NCBI GenBank assembly: GCA_021770785.1
Contig: JAETQH010000010.1
Span: forward strand, 1 to 64,000
Source: Lachnospiraceae bacterium
Lineage (GTDB): Bacteria > Bacillota > Clostridia > Lachnospirales > Lachnospiraceae
Reading direction: 5' to 3'
DNA length: 64,000 bases
The position numbers and the translations under genes are program-made. Below, in pieces: positions 28,990 through 37,675 of the stretch (position 1 is the first letter of the stretch; every line of letters starts with the position of its first letter). The notes beneath the pieces are model-generated. The model was not told where the DNA came from. It was given only the letters and a program-made list of their open reading frames with translations, and ran no database searches.

Positions 28990-30660
28990 ATGGTAATTAC
29001 AATATTACAGGAGCAAAGGAATAGGGACGGCAGGAAGGAAAAAGAGAAGGAACAGGAGACAGGCATCAGCCGTATCGGGACAGAAGGAGAGCAGAAAAAA
29101 ACATTGTTGGAGCTGCTGCGGGAAAATGGGATTTACCTGGACACCCCCTGCAATGGCAGGGGAAGCTGCGGAAAATGTCTGGTGCAGTACGGAAGCGGTG
29201 CGCCAGAGCCTGCCGAGCAGGAAAAAAAGAAGCTGGCGGAGGGGAAACTGCGGGAGGGCTGGCGGCTTGCCTGTGTTTCCGTGCCGACGGAGGATTGCGA
29301 GATTCTTGTCCCTACCCAGGGGCAGGAGGAGATGGCGGTGGAAACCGGATTTTCCTGTGGGGAAAAAAAGAAGGGGGCAGTTCCTTCCGGGCAGGGGTAC
29401 GGTGTAGCCCTTGACATCGGAACCACTACCTTAGCGGCGGCTCTTATTAAAATTTCCACCGGAGAAACCTGCGGGAATGCTGTGTCTGTCAATCATCAGC
29501 GGGCTTATGGCGCAGACGTGATTTCGAGGATCAAGGCGGCAAGGGAGGGTAAGGCGGCAATCCTCCAAAGCTGTATCAGGGAAGATGTTTTAGCATTGAT
29601 AGAAAAGCTGACAGCGCAGGCGCAGATTGCGGGGGAACAGATTATCTTCCTTGTGATAGCGGGAAATACCACCATGTGCCACCTGCTGCTGGGATATTCC
29701 TGCGAGGGTCTGGGAAAAGCGCCTTTTACCCCGGTGGATATTTCCCTGCAGAAAAAGAGTTGGGAAGAGGTTTTCGGCAATAGGGAATACCCGGCGGAGG
29801 TGACGGTTCTGCCGGGGTTCTCAGCCTTTGTAGGGGCAGATATTGTTGCGGGAATTTACAGCACGGATTTGTGCGGCAGACAACAGACCAAGGGCGGAGA
29901 GATTTTGCAGAGAAGCAGCGGAGAGCAGAAAACCAGCGGAGAGCAGGGAGACAGCGGGGAAAGCTGCGCCTTGCTTCTTGATATCGGCACCAACGGGGAA
30001 ATGGCGCTCTTTGCGGGGGACAGGCTCTTTGTCACTTCCGTGGCGGCGGGGCCGGCTTTTGAGGGCGGAAACATCAGCTGCGGCATGGCTGGGGTTTCCG
30101 GCGCCGTTTCCCGTGCGGTGCTGTTCGGGAGAAACAGAATGGTGGTGAAAACCGTCGGAAATGCCAAACCGGAGGGTTTGTGCGGCAGCGGAATTATTGA
30201 TGTGGTATATGAACTGGTGAAGCACCGCTTTGTGGACAAAAACGGCATCCTGCGGCCGGAATTTTTTAAGAAGGGATATCCGGTGGTAAAAGACAGCATT
30301 TACTTTACCCAGGAGGATATCCGGCAGGTGCAGATGGCAAAGGCGGCAATCCATGCGGGAATCGAACTGCTGCTTAAGGCGGCGGGAATGCAGCTTTCCC
30401 GGGTGGAGCGGGTATTCTTAGCGGGTGGCTTCGGGACAGCCATTGACATAGACAAGGCGGCAGGCATCGGGCTGTTGCCGACGGAACTGCGCCGGAAGGT
30501 GACTGCGGTGGGAAACAGCGCCTTAGCAGGAGCGAAATGCTGTCTTTTAGAGCCGGAAGCAGGAGAAAAGATGGCGGAGCTTGCAAAGACGGCGCAGGAA
30601 ATCAATCTGGCGCTGCAGCCGGAATTTGAAGAAACATATCTTAAGCGGATGCAGTTTTAG
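28990..30660 (+). CDS. RACo-like 2Fe-2S / ASKHA (DUF4445) corrinoid activation protein
   Basis: A 556-aa reductive activator in the family that returns cob(II)alamin of corrinoid proteins to the active cob(I) state using ATP. The N-terminal ferredoxin domain has CNGRGSCGKCLV plus a later ACVS cysteine. The ASKHA ATPase domain starts at VALDIGTTTLAAALI, and the second phosphate loop is in CALLLDIGTNGEMALF. A Gln/Ser/Gly-rich stretch around residue 305 (SSGEQKTSGEQGDSGE) is a low-complexity insert. No corrinoid protein or methyltransferase lies adjacent, so its partner (perhaps methionine synthase) must be elsewhere. Confidence 0.82.
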   Translation: MVITILQEQRNRDGRKEKEKEQETGISRIGTEGEQKKTLLELLRENGIYLDTPCNGRGSCGKCLVQYGSGAPEPAEQEKKKLAEGKLREGWRLACVSVPTEDCEILVPTQGQEEMAVETGFSCGEKKKGAVPSGQGYGVALDIGTTTLAAALIKISTGETCGNAVSVNHQRAYGADVISRIKAAREGKAAILQSCIREDVLALIEKLTAQAQIAGEQIIFLVIAGNTTMCHLLLGYSCEGLGKAPFTPVDISLQKKSWEEVFGNREYPAEVTVLPGFSAFVGADIVAGIYSTDLCGRQQTKGGEILQRSSGEQKTSGEQGDSGESCALLLDIGTNGEMALFAGDRLFVTSVAAGPAFEGGNISCGMAGVSGAVSRAVLFGRNRMVVKTVGNAKPEGLCGSGIIDVVYELVKHRFVDKNGILRPEFFKKGYPVVKDSIYFTQEDIRQVQMAKAAIHAGIELLLKAAGMQLSRVERVFLAGGFGTAIDIDKAAGIGLLPTELRRKVTAVGNSALAGAKCCLLEPEAGEKMAELAKTAQEINLALQPEFEETYLKRMQF

Positions 30661-30679
30661 CCAAGAGGAAAGCAGGGAC

Positions 30680-32491
30680 ATGGAGAAAAAGAAATGGGGC
30701 CGGCGGCAGTTTGCGGGGCGGTTATTGGAGACAAAATTAGGCTACCGGATGTTTTTGATTTATTTTATCGGCGGTTTTCTGCCGTTGGTATTGATATGTG
30801 TCTATCTCATTAGCGGAACAAACAACCTGTTGATTGAGCAGGCGGAACGGGAGGAAATCCAGGAGCTTGGCAAGGTGAAAAACCAGATGAAGGAGATGCA
30901 GAGTACCATCATCAATGTGTCAAAATACTTTTTCTTTGACCCGAAACTGGAGGAAATGGCGAAGAAGGAGTATACCGATTATCAGGAAATGGTAGATGAT
31001 TATTCCCACTATAACGGCTTTGAGGATTCCCGCAAGTATTATAACGATATGATATCCTTTGAGAGTATTTATCTGGAAAATGAGAGTATTAAGGGAAACG
31101 CAAAATTTGTCAAGGTGGATGACGAGGTGCGGCAGTTAGAATGGTATCAGCGGGTCAGCGGGGAAAAGAGCGGGATTGTGTGGGCGTATCTGTATCACCA
31201 GGTGGACGGCTACGATCATGCCCTTTCCTTAATCCGTATGATTAAGACAAAGGAAAGGGAAAATGTGGGGGCTCTGGTGATTTATTTAAGACCGGAGCTT
31301 TTAGAGGGATATATCAGAGAGCGGGCAGGAGACACGTTTATTATACTAAACGGCAGCTGCGTGACCACCAGCATGGGGAACGAAGTGGAGTTCTCGGAAA
31401 TCCGGGAATTTCTGCCGGAAAAGGATCAGGATGAGTGGCAGCAGCAGATAACGGTGGAGGACGAACTCTACATTATGACTTGCGAGACGCTGCGAATGAG
31501 CAACAGTGAGGATTATCTGCAGGTGGTGGGAGTGCGGGCGTATAGCGACATTCTGGAAAATGCCAACCGGCAGAGCAGGCAGAGCGTGTTGATTTCGGGA
31601 ATCGCAGCAGCGGCGGCGCTTCTGATTATTATGGTATACTCCTATTCCTATTCCCTGCGGGTGGAACATTTCCGGGAACAGATGCAGAAGGCGGCGGAGG
31701 GGAATTTTGAGCTGGAGAAAAAAATCGGTGGAAATGATGAAATCAGCCAGCTTTATGAATATCTCAACAGTATGATTCACGATATCCAGAAGCTTTTAGC
31801 AGAGATATACCGGGAAAAAATCCATGCGGAGCAGCTAAAAACCAGCCAGAAGGATGCGGAGCTGAAAATGCTTACCAGCCAGATAAATCCTCATTTTCTC
31901 TATAATACCTTAGAGACAATCCGCATGAAAGCCCGGGTGAACAAGCAGTATGAGATTGAAGAGTTAGTCAAAATGTTAGGGAAGATTCTCCGCAGCAGCA
32001 TTCAGGCGGGGGAAAAGGAGGTTTCCGTAAAATCCGAGGTGGAGCTGGTGGAATACTATTTAAAAATTCAGCAGTACCGCTTTGGGGAGCGTATTACCTA
32101 TGATATTTTCGTGGAAAAAAATCTGGAGAATAAGATGATTTTACCACTGATTTTGCAGCCCATTGTGGAAAACTCCATTATTCACGGTCTTGAGGGCAGG
32201 GAACAGAACGGACATATTACAATTCTGGTGCAGCGCAGAACAGAGGATGGGATGGTGATTTCCGTGGCAGACAACGGCAACGGCATCGAAGAGGAGAAAT
32301 TAGCGGAAATCAGAAGGGAACTGGAGAGCCGTCGGTTCAAGGGGGCACATATCGGTGTCTGTAATGTAAACCAGAGAGTGAAATTAAAATACGGGGAGGA
32401 ATACGGCGTGTCCATTTACAGCCGGCCGGGAGAAGAGACCAGAGTGGAAATCCGGCTGCCTATTAATTGGAATGGCATGGCGGAAGAGTAA
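30680..32491 (+). CDS. YesM-type sensor histidine kinase
   Basis: Membrane sensor kinase of the LytS/YesM group, 603 aa. TM1 is at about residues 22-44, TM2 at about 303-325, with a ~260-residue extracellular sensor between. A HAMP-like linker leads to the His_kinase motif INPHFLYNTLETIR with the phospho-histidine near residue 404, and then HATPase with VENSIIHGLEG and ADNGNGIEEE. ATG 30680 is chosen because the N-terminal TM then starts properly; the open frame reaches further up inside the previous gene. No regulator is adjacent; the YesN regulator 10 kb downstream (at 42499) is the likely partner, with the ABC importer between them. Confidence 0.88.
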   Translation: MEKKKWGRRQFAGRLLETKLGYRMFLIYFIGGFLPLVLICVYLISGTNNLLIEQAEREEIQELGKVKNQMKEMQSTIINVSKYFFFDPKLEEMAKKEYTDYQEMVDDYSHYNGFEDSRKYYNDMISFESIYLENESIKGNAKFVKVDDEVRQLEWYQRVSGEKSGIVWAYLYHQVDGYDHALSLIRMIKTKERENVGALVIYLRPELLEGYIRERAGDTFIILNGSCVTTSMGNEVEFSEIREFLPEKDQDEWQQQITVEDELYIMTCETLRMSNSEDYLQVVGVRAYSDILENANRQSRQSVLISGIAAAAALLIIMVYSYSYSLRVEHFREQMQKAAEGNFELEKKIGGNDEISQLYEYLNSMIHDIQKLLAEIYREKIHAEQLKTSQKDAELKMLTSQINPHFLYNTLETIRMKARVNKQYEIEELVKMLGKILRSSIQAGEKEVSVKSEVELVEYYLKIQQYRFGERITYDIFVEKNLENKMILPLILQPIVENSIIHGLEGREQNGHITILVQRRTEDGMVISVADNGNGIEEEKLAEIRRELESRRFKGAHIGVCNVNQRVKLKYGEEYGVSIYSRPGEETRVEIRLPINWNGMAEE

Positions 32492-32502
32492 GGGAAAAGC
32501 AG

Positions 32503-32531
32503 AGAGTGGAAATCCGGCTCCCCGTAAATTA
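32503..32531 (+). repeat. Duplicated 3' tail of the histidine kinase gene
   Basis: The 17-bp sequence AGAGTGGAAATCCGGCT occurs at the kinase 3' end (about 32445) and again at 32503, where it reads RVEIRLPVN then stop, almost the same as RVEIRLPIN in the kinase. This looks like the last codons of a second YesM-like gene left after a deletion, or a local duplication. Confidence 0.55.
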
Positions 32532-32571
32532 GAGAGGCAGGACGAAAAAGGAAAGGAAAAATAGAGGTACG

Positions 32572-32620
32572 CCAGATATAGAGTTCGTAGGAAAAGCGAA
32601 GCTATATCTGGTATTTTTAT
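32572..32620 (+). terminator. Terminator between the kinase and the ABC importer genes
   Basis: Perfect 10-bp stem CCAGATATAG (32572-32581) with CTATATCTGG (32602-32611), then TATTTTTATTT. Confidence 0.8.
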
Positions 32621-32784
32621 TTCCGTGAAGAAACGGGGCTGCCTGCTTTGGTTTGCAAAATAGTAAAAATCCGAGGACGGAAATGTAATGTAAAAAAATT
32701 ATGGTAAAAATGATGAAATTAGTTAGGTATTAAAAACTTCAGAGAAAATTTATAATCAGTTTAGATAAAGGAGGGGACAGCAGT

Positions 32785-33732
32785 ATGAAAGAGAGAAAGA
32801 AAAATTCAAACAAAGCTGTGAAGGTAAAACAAAAATTTAGCTGGAATTTGATGTGGAAACAGAGATATCTGTTGATGATGTCAATTCCGTTTGTAATCTG
32901 GCTGATTATATTTAAGTACATTCCTTTGTGGGGCTGGACCATGGGTTTCCAGGAAGTAAAACCGAAGTCCTTTGCACAACCCATCTGGGAGAGGGAGTTT
33001 GTAGGATTTGAAAATTTTAAAAGGGCATTTACGGACCGCCTGTTCGGTCAGACCATGGTAAATACCATCTGCCTGAGTATTATAGGCCTTGCCCTGGGAA
33101 CACTTTTAGCAATTCTTTTTGCATTGATGTTAAATGAAATCTGCTTTAGCAGATTTAAAAAAGTGACCCAGACAGTTTCCTATCTGCCCCATTTCGTATC
33201 CTGGGTAGTTATCGCAAGTATTGCCAAGATGCTGTTAAATGACGGCGGTACCATCGATACACTGTTAGGAAAGAACCTGCACCTGATGTCAACAAACTCG
33301 GCGCTGTTCTGGGTGGTTGTCTGTCTGGTGGAAGCCTGGAAGGAATGCGGCTGGAACGCGATTGTTTACCTCTCCGCCATGGCAGGAATTGACCAGGGCT
33401 TGTACGAAGCGGCAAAGGTGGACGGAGCCAACCGTCTCCAGAGAATTTGGCACATTACGCTGCCGGGAATTAAGCCAACCATTGTGGTGCTTTTGATTAT
33501 GGGCGTCGGAAGTGCATTGAATGTAGGTATGGAACGCCAGATGTTATTAAGCAACAGTATTGTACAGGACCATGCGATGGTGCTCTCCTGGTTTGCATAC
33601 ATAAGAGGTATCGGAAATAATGATTACGGTCTTGGTACTGCCATTGGTATTTTCCAGTCTGTCGTAGGCGTTTTACTGATGTTAATCGCTAATAAGGTTT
33701 CCGGATGGCTCGGTGAGAGTAAATTATTATAA
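32785..33732 (+). CDS. ABC sugar transporter permease, LplB type
   Basis: A 315-aa inner-membrane permease with six predicted helices. The EAA loop EAAKVDGANRLQRIWHITLP couples to the ATPase. AAAGGAGGGG lies before the ATG. It is the first of three genes (LplB, YtcP, LplA types) for uptake of complex oligosaccharides. No ATPase gene is in the cluster, which is typical because such importers share a common MsmX-like ATPase encoded elsewhere. Confidence 0.92.
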   Translation: MKERKKNSNKAVKVKQKFSWNLMWKQRYLLMMSIPFVIWLIIFKYIPLWGWTMGFQEVKPKSFAQPIWEREFVGFENFKRAFTDRLFGQTMVNTICLSIIGLALGTLLAILFALMLNEICFSRFKKVTQTVSYLPHFVSWVVIASIAKMLLNDGGTIDTLLGKNLHLMSTNSALFWVVVCLVEAWKECGWNAIVYLSAMAGIDQGLYEAAKVDGANRLQRIWHITLPGIKPTIVVLLIMGVGSALNVGMERQMLLSNSIVQDHAMVLSWFAYIRGIGNNDYGLGTAIGIFQSVVGVLLMLIANKVSGWLGESKLL

Positions 33733-33747
33733 GGGAGGGAGAAAATC

Positions 33748-34638
33748 ATGGCAAAGACAAAGTCAAGCAGTAAAATAAAAAGCCGGGAGAAAATTCTCGA
33801 CTATATCCTGGTGGTAGTATTTATCGGTATTTTGATTATTACCCTCTACCCGTTTTTGAACGTATTGGCAATTTCGCTCAATGACCCCATTGATACCATG
33901 CGCAATATTAACTTTATTATTCCGAGAAAATTTACATGGAACAACTATGTCAGCGTATTCCGGGATAATAACCTGATACAGCCCTTTATGCTGTCGGTGT
34001 TAAGAACCGTGGTGGGGACTGTGATTAGTCTGGTGAGCACTTCCATGATTGCTTACGTGCTCAGCAGAAGAGATTTTTACTTTAACAAAATTACAACATT
34101 TTTATTTTTAATCACCATGTATGTCAGCGGTGGTATGGTTCCGGAATATTTACTTATGGTCAGAACCTTAAATTTGAAAAACAGCTTCTGGGTTTATCTT
34201 TTACCCGGTATGATTTGGGCATACAACATCATCCTGATGCGTTCCTTTATGGACGGACTGCCGGACGCATTACAGGAGGCAGCGCGAATTGACGGAGCCA
34301 ACGATTTTACCATCTGGGCAAAAATCATTATGCCGCTGTGTACTCCGGTACTTGCAACGGTGGCTTTGTTCTATGCCGTGGGACAGTGGAACTCCTTTAT
34401 GGATACTTACCTTTATGCAAAGGACCTGCCGACCCTGCAGTATGTGTTATATGAGATTATGCAGAAGGCGGAGATGAAGATTGATCCCCACGCGGCGGAT
34501 CAGATGGTGAATGCGGTATCACCGCTTTCCACGCGAATGGCAGTTACCATTATCGCTACCGTACCTATTCTGGTAGTATACCCGTTCCTACAGAAATATT
34601 TTGTAGGCGGTATGACGGTCGGTGCAGTCAAAGACTGA
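33748..34638 (+). CDS. ABC sugar transporter permease, YtcP/LplC type
   Basis: Second permease of the importer, 296 aa, six predicted helices, with the EAA loop EAARIDGANDFTIWAKIIMP. It starts 15 bp after the first permease with GGGAGGGAG upstream. Ends with the family-typical KYFVGGMTVGAVKD. Confidence 0.92.
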   Translation: MAKTKSSSKIKSREKILDYILVVVFIGILIITLYPFLNVLAISLNDPIDTMRNINFIIPRKFTWNNYVSVFRDNNLIQPFMLSVLRTVVGTVISLVSTSMIAYVLSRRDFYFNKITTFLFLITMYVSGGMVPEYLLMVRTLNLKNSFWVYLLPGMIWAYNIILMRSFMDGLPDALQEAARIDGANDFTIWAKIIMPLCTPVLATVALFYAVGQWNSFMDTYLYAKDLPTLQYVLYEIMQKAEMKIDPHAADQMVNAVSPLSTRMAVTIIATVPILVVYPFLQKYFVGGMTVGAVKD

Positions 34639-34683
34639 TAACTGATAGATATAAGCTGAAGGAAAAGGAGGAGAAGAAGGCTT

Positions 34684-36381
34684 ATGAAACGAAGAAAAAT
34701 TTGTTCCGTGCTTTTAGTTGCTGCAATGGCAGTGGGAATGCTTGGGGGATGTGGAAATAACAGTACACCATCCAATGGAGGAACAACCGATGGAACGGAA
34801 ACAGGTTCTGTAGATACAGGCGTGACAGGCTCCGGTGAGGTGGTAGAATTAACATTTTTTAATGCAGACGGACAGGAAGACCCCTGGACAGACCCGGTGG
34901 CGCTGGCGCTGACAGAGGCAACAGGTGTAAAACTGAAAACAGAATATCCCCTTCAGGCAGATGACGAGAGCGTTGCCCTGATGATTGCAGAGCAGAGCTA
35001 TCCCGATATGATTTTTGCAAAAGGTGATGCAGGCAGCTTGATTGAAGCAGGGGCTTTAATTGATATGACAGACCTGATTGAAGAGTATGGTCCAAATATC
35101 AAAAAGCTTTATGGGGATGAGTTTGGCAAATTAAAATATTCTGCAGATGACCCGTCTATTTACCAGCTGTCTTCCTATGAAGTAGGGGGAGAAAAATATA
35201 AACATTCCGGTACTGCACAGGTACAGTGGGAAGTATTAAAAGCGAATGATTACAAAATCCCGGAGACTTTAGATGAGTTCGGCGATATGTTAATCACATA
35301 CATGGAAGAGCATCCTACCACGGATGACGGACTTGAGACCATCGGCTTTACCTTGTCCGCAGCAGACTGGCACTGGATGATTACCTTAGGAAATCCGGCC
35401 GGTTATATCGCAGACGGTGCACCGGATAACGGTCAGTGGCTCATTGACGAAAATAACGAGGCAATGTACAAATTCCGCTCCGACAAGGAAAAGGAGTACT
35501 TCAGATGGATGAATAAGATGTACAACGCAGGTGTGTTGGATAAAGAATTTGCAACCCAGACCCATGAGGACTATATTTCTAAGATTGCTTCCGGACGTGT
35601 CTTAGCTCTCTTTGATACGGATTGGGATTACCAGGATGGTGAGAAGGTATTAAAAGCAGACGGTAAATATGAGAAAACTTATGCTCCGCTGCCTCTGACC
35701 ATGGATGCAGATACGAAATGTGCAGCTTTGATGTATCAGGGACTTACCACCGGATACGGTGTCGGTATCTCTGCAGACTGTGAGGACCCGGTTGCAGCGA
35801 TTAAATTCATTGATTACATTTGTTCTGACGAAGGTCAGGTATTGACAAGATGGGGAATTGAAGGGGTGAACTACGAAATCGACGAAGAGGGACACCGTTA
35901 CAGAACCCAGGAAGAAATTGATTATTCCAATACAGATAAAGATTACAGTAAAAAAACAGGTGTTGGTTTTCACGGATATCCATTCCCATATTACGGTGAC
36001 GGCACGTTAGACCCGACCGGAAGTACTTATACCACAACAAGCAAAGATTCTGTCATTGCAGAGTATGACGAAGAGCAGAAGGCAGCATGTGAGGCATGGG
36101 GCGTGGAGCTTTTAGTAGACATCTTCCCACAGGCAGATGAGTTTGAAACACCGATGTATTCTCCTGTATGGGCTTACACAATGCCGGATGAATTTACTCA
36201 GATTTCCGACCAGTTAGACGAAGTGGCTTGGCCTGCATTAGTAAAAGCGGTGATTGGCAGTGAGAGTGAGTTTGACGCTACTTATGACAAGATGCTTTCC
36301 GACCTTGACAACGTAGGTGTGGCAGATGCCGAGGCTATGCTGACGCAGATTATTCAGGATAAGGTTGCGGCTGCCCAATAA
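34684..36381 (+). CDS. Extracellular sugar-binding lipoprotein, LplA type
   Basis: A 565-aa solute-binding lipoprotein. The signal peptide ends with lipobox LGGC and the acylated Cys is residue 23, followed by a Ser/Gly/Thr-rich linker. The mature protein has the large two-lobe fold typical of YesO/LplA binding proteins. AAAGGAGGAG precedes the ATG. It delivers the oligosaccharide to the two permeases upstream. Linked glycosidases suggest xyloglucan-type or related ligands; this is inferred from context. Confidence 0.9.
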   Translation: MKRRKICSVLLVAAMAVGMLGGCGNNSTPSNGGTTDGTETGSVDTGVTGSGEVVELTFFNADGQEDPWTDPVALALTEATGVKLKTEYPLQADDESVALMIAEQSYPDMIFAKGDAGSLIEAGALIDMTDLIEEYGPNIKKLYGDEFGKLKYSADDPSIYQLSSYEVGGEKYKHSGTAQVQWEVLKANDYKIPETLDEFGDMLITYMEEHPTTDDGLETIGFTLSAADWHWMITLGNPAGYIADGAPDNGQWLIDENNEAMYKFRSDKEKEYFRWMNKMYNAGVLDKEFATQTHEDYISKIASGRVLALFDTDWDYQDGEKVLKADGKYEKTYAPLPLTMDADTKCAALMYQGLTTGYGVGISADCEDPVAAIKFIDYICSDEGQVLTRWGIEGVNYEIDEEGHRYRTQEEIDYSNTDKDYSKKTGVGFHGYPFPYYGDGTLDPTGSTYTTTSKDSVIAEYDEEQKAACEAWGVELLVDIFPQADEFETPMYSPVWAYTMPDEFTQISDQLDEVAWPALVKAVIGSESEFDATYDKMLSDLDNVGVADAEAMLTQIIQDKVAAAQ

Positions 36382-36509
36382 GATATGCGGCTACAGTTCC
36401 TGCTGATGGTTTCTGCCGGGTGACCTTTGAAGGAAGGGACTGCCGGAGAACCTTCGAAATGAGGGGCTGCCGGGTGTGGAACAGTGGTTATAATTGAATA
36501 AAAATGTGA

Positions 36510-36565
36510 GGGAGCCATTGCACAGAGGACCGGATTGTTGATGTATGTGTGGTGGCTCTCTTTCT
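36510..36565 (+). terminator. Probable terminator of the importer operon
   Basis: GGGAGCCA (36510-36517) pairs with TGGCTCTC (36553-36560) with one G-U pair; a TTTCT tail follows. Moderate quality. Confidence 0.5.
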
Positions 36566-36582
36566 GCCTTCGTTCCGGGGGG

Positions 36583-36980
36583 AAGACAGTCGAGGTATAT
36601 CGGCCAAAGCCCGGTCTGTTTTTGTTCCGAGTGAGGAAAGACAGTCGAGGCATATCGGCCAAAGCCCGGTCTGTTTTTGTTCCGTTGTGCAGAGCTAAGA
36701 AGTTCTAAACAGCCTGTAATTTAGGTTGTGGATAAGGGACGCAACCGACATATACTCGCCATCCATGGCTCGAATATGTCTTTCTCAGACATCGTGTCTG
36801 AGAATTGCTGGTTATGGAACAGGCTGTTAAGAACTTCTAAGCTCTTTCCAAAGTCACAAAAACAGACCGGGCTTTGTCCGCTATGCCAATATCAGTTATC
36901 GTCGGGACAAAAACAGACCGGGCTTTGTCCGCTATGCCAATATCAGTTATCGCCGGGACAAAAGCAGACGGTGCTTTGTT
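36583..36980. repeat. Nested inverted-repeat element with duplicated ends
   Basis: On the left, a 47-bp unit occurs twice (36583-36629 and 36638-36684, one mismatch). On the right, a 51-bp unit occurs twice (36856-36906, 36907-36957) with a partial third. The units share a 21-bp core in opposite orientation: the right copies carry the complement of the core at 36605-36625 and 36660-36680. Between them lies a 26-bp inverted repeat (36692-36717 with 36819-36844, two mismatches), and at the centre a perfect 9-bp hairpin (36783-36791/36795-36803). No protein is encoded. It could fold as one long RNA or DNA cruciform. Confidence 0.85.
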
Positions 36981-36981
36981 T

Positions 36982-37451
36982 TCTGTTTTTTAAAATTAGT
37001 ATAAAGGATATTCGGTGCGCAAAATATGAAGTTTTGAAAAACAGGTTTTTTCATTATTTGAGAAAATGGAATAGGGTTAAAAATATGTTTTTTTAGAGTG
37101 AATGTTATCGCAGGAAGAGAGCAGTGCATGATATAATGAGCAAAAGTGAGAAGAAAAGGCTTGCATTTTTGGCAGGCGGCGAATGTCGGTCATGTGCTGT
37201 TTTTGTACATGATATAATGAACGCAAAAGTAGTGCTCCTATGCAAGTTTCTGTGAAACTTGGGATGGGCAAAAAGCGAGTGCAGGTATGGTAACTCAGTG
37301 TATCATCACAGCCATAACTAAGGTACCCCGAAAACCCCCATAACCTACAGCGACTGCCCTTGTATGAAGTATACAGCATATTTTCACCAAAATAATATTC
37401 ACAAGCAAAAATAAGAAACAGCGGTAGTAGTAAATTTTGTCGGTGAAAGAA
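36982..37451. other. Rest of the non-coding gap before the GH42 gene
   Basis: Apart from the repeats listed separately, I see no gene with a ribosome site or family likeness in this stretch. A few short open frames exist on both strands but look random. The whole gap between the importer and GH42 is 1.3 kb. Confidence 0.5.
37131..37230 (+). repeat. Two copies of ATGATATAATGA with similar flanks
   Basis: ATGATATAATGA occurs at about 37129 and 37210, each followed within a few bases by GCAAAAGT. Each contains a TATAAT. They may be tandem promoters for an RNA read into the hairpin downstream, or a small repeat. No clear -35 box is seen. Confidence 0.4.
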
Positions 37452-37593
37452 GCAGTGGGATAGCAGGGTGGGTTCTCGCAAGCCTTTTGGGGAACGTCAG
37501 TACTTAGCGCCTGTGTTTTAGGCGCTTACGTACTGCTACGTTTTCCCAAGAGCGAGAGCGTGCTTGCGAGAATCCACCCTGCTATCCCACTGC
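37452..37593. repeat. 142-bp hairpin with 32-bp outer stem
   Basis: Positions 37452-37483 and 37562-37593 are inverse complements with one mismatch (a G-U in RNA). Inside, GGGGAACGT/ACGTTTTCCC, CAGTAC/GTACTG and AGCGCCT/AGGCGCT pair in register, so nearly the whole 142 nt folds into one rod. It ends 83 bp before the GH42 start codon. It may be a non-coding RNA, a MITE-like insertion or a regulatory structure. Confidence 0.75.
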
Positions 37594-37675
37594 GTAACCA
37601 GCCACAAGCCCCACTACTCCCCCTTCATAATTTGAAATGAAAAAAATAAACACAAATACAAGAAAGGAGCCTCTT

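Noticed and set aside
29843-30605. Antisense and alternative-frame ORFs in the corrinoid activator gene
   Set aside because: They are shadows of a GC-rich coding region, with no independent ribosome sites.
36583-36980. CRISPR-like array
   Set aside because: Only two units per side, in opposite orientation, with no spacers of uniform length and no cas genes.
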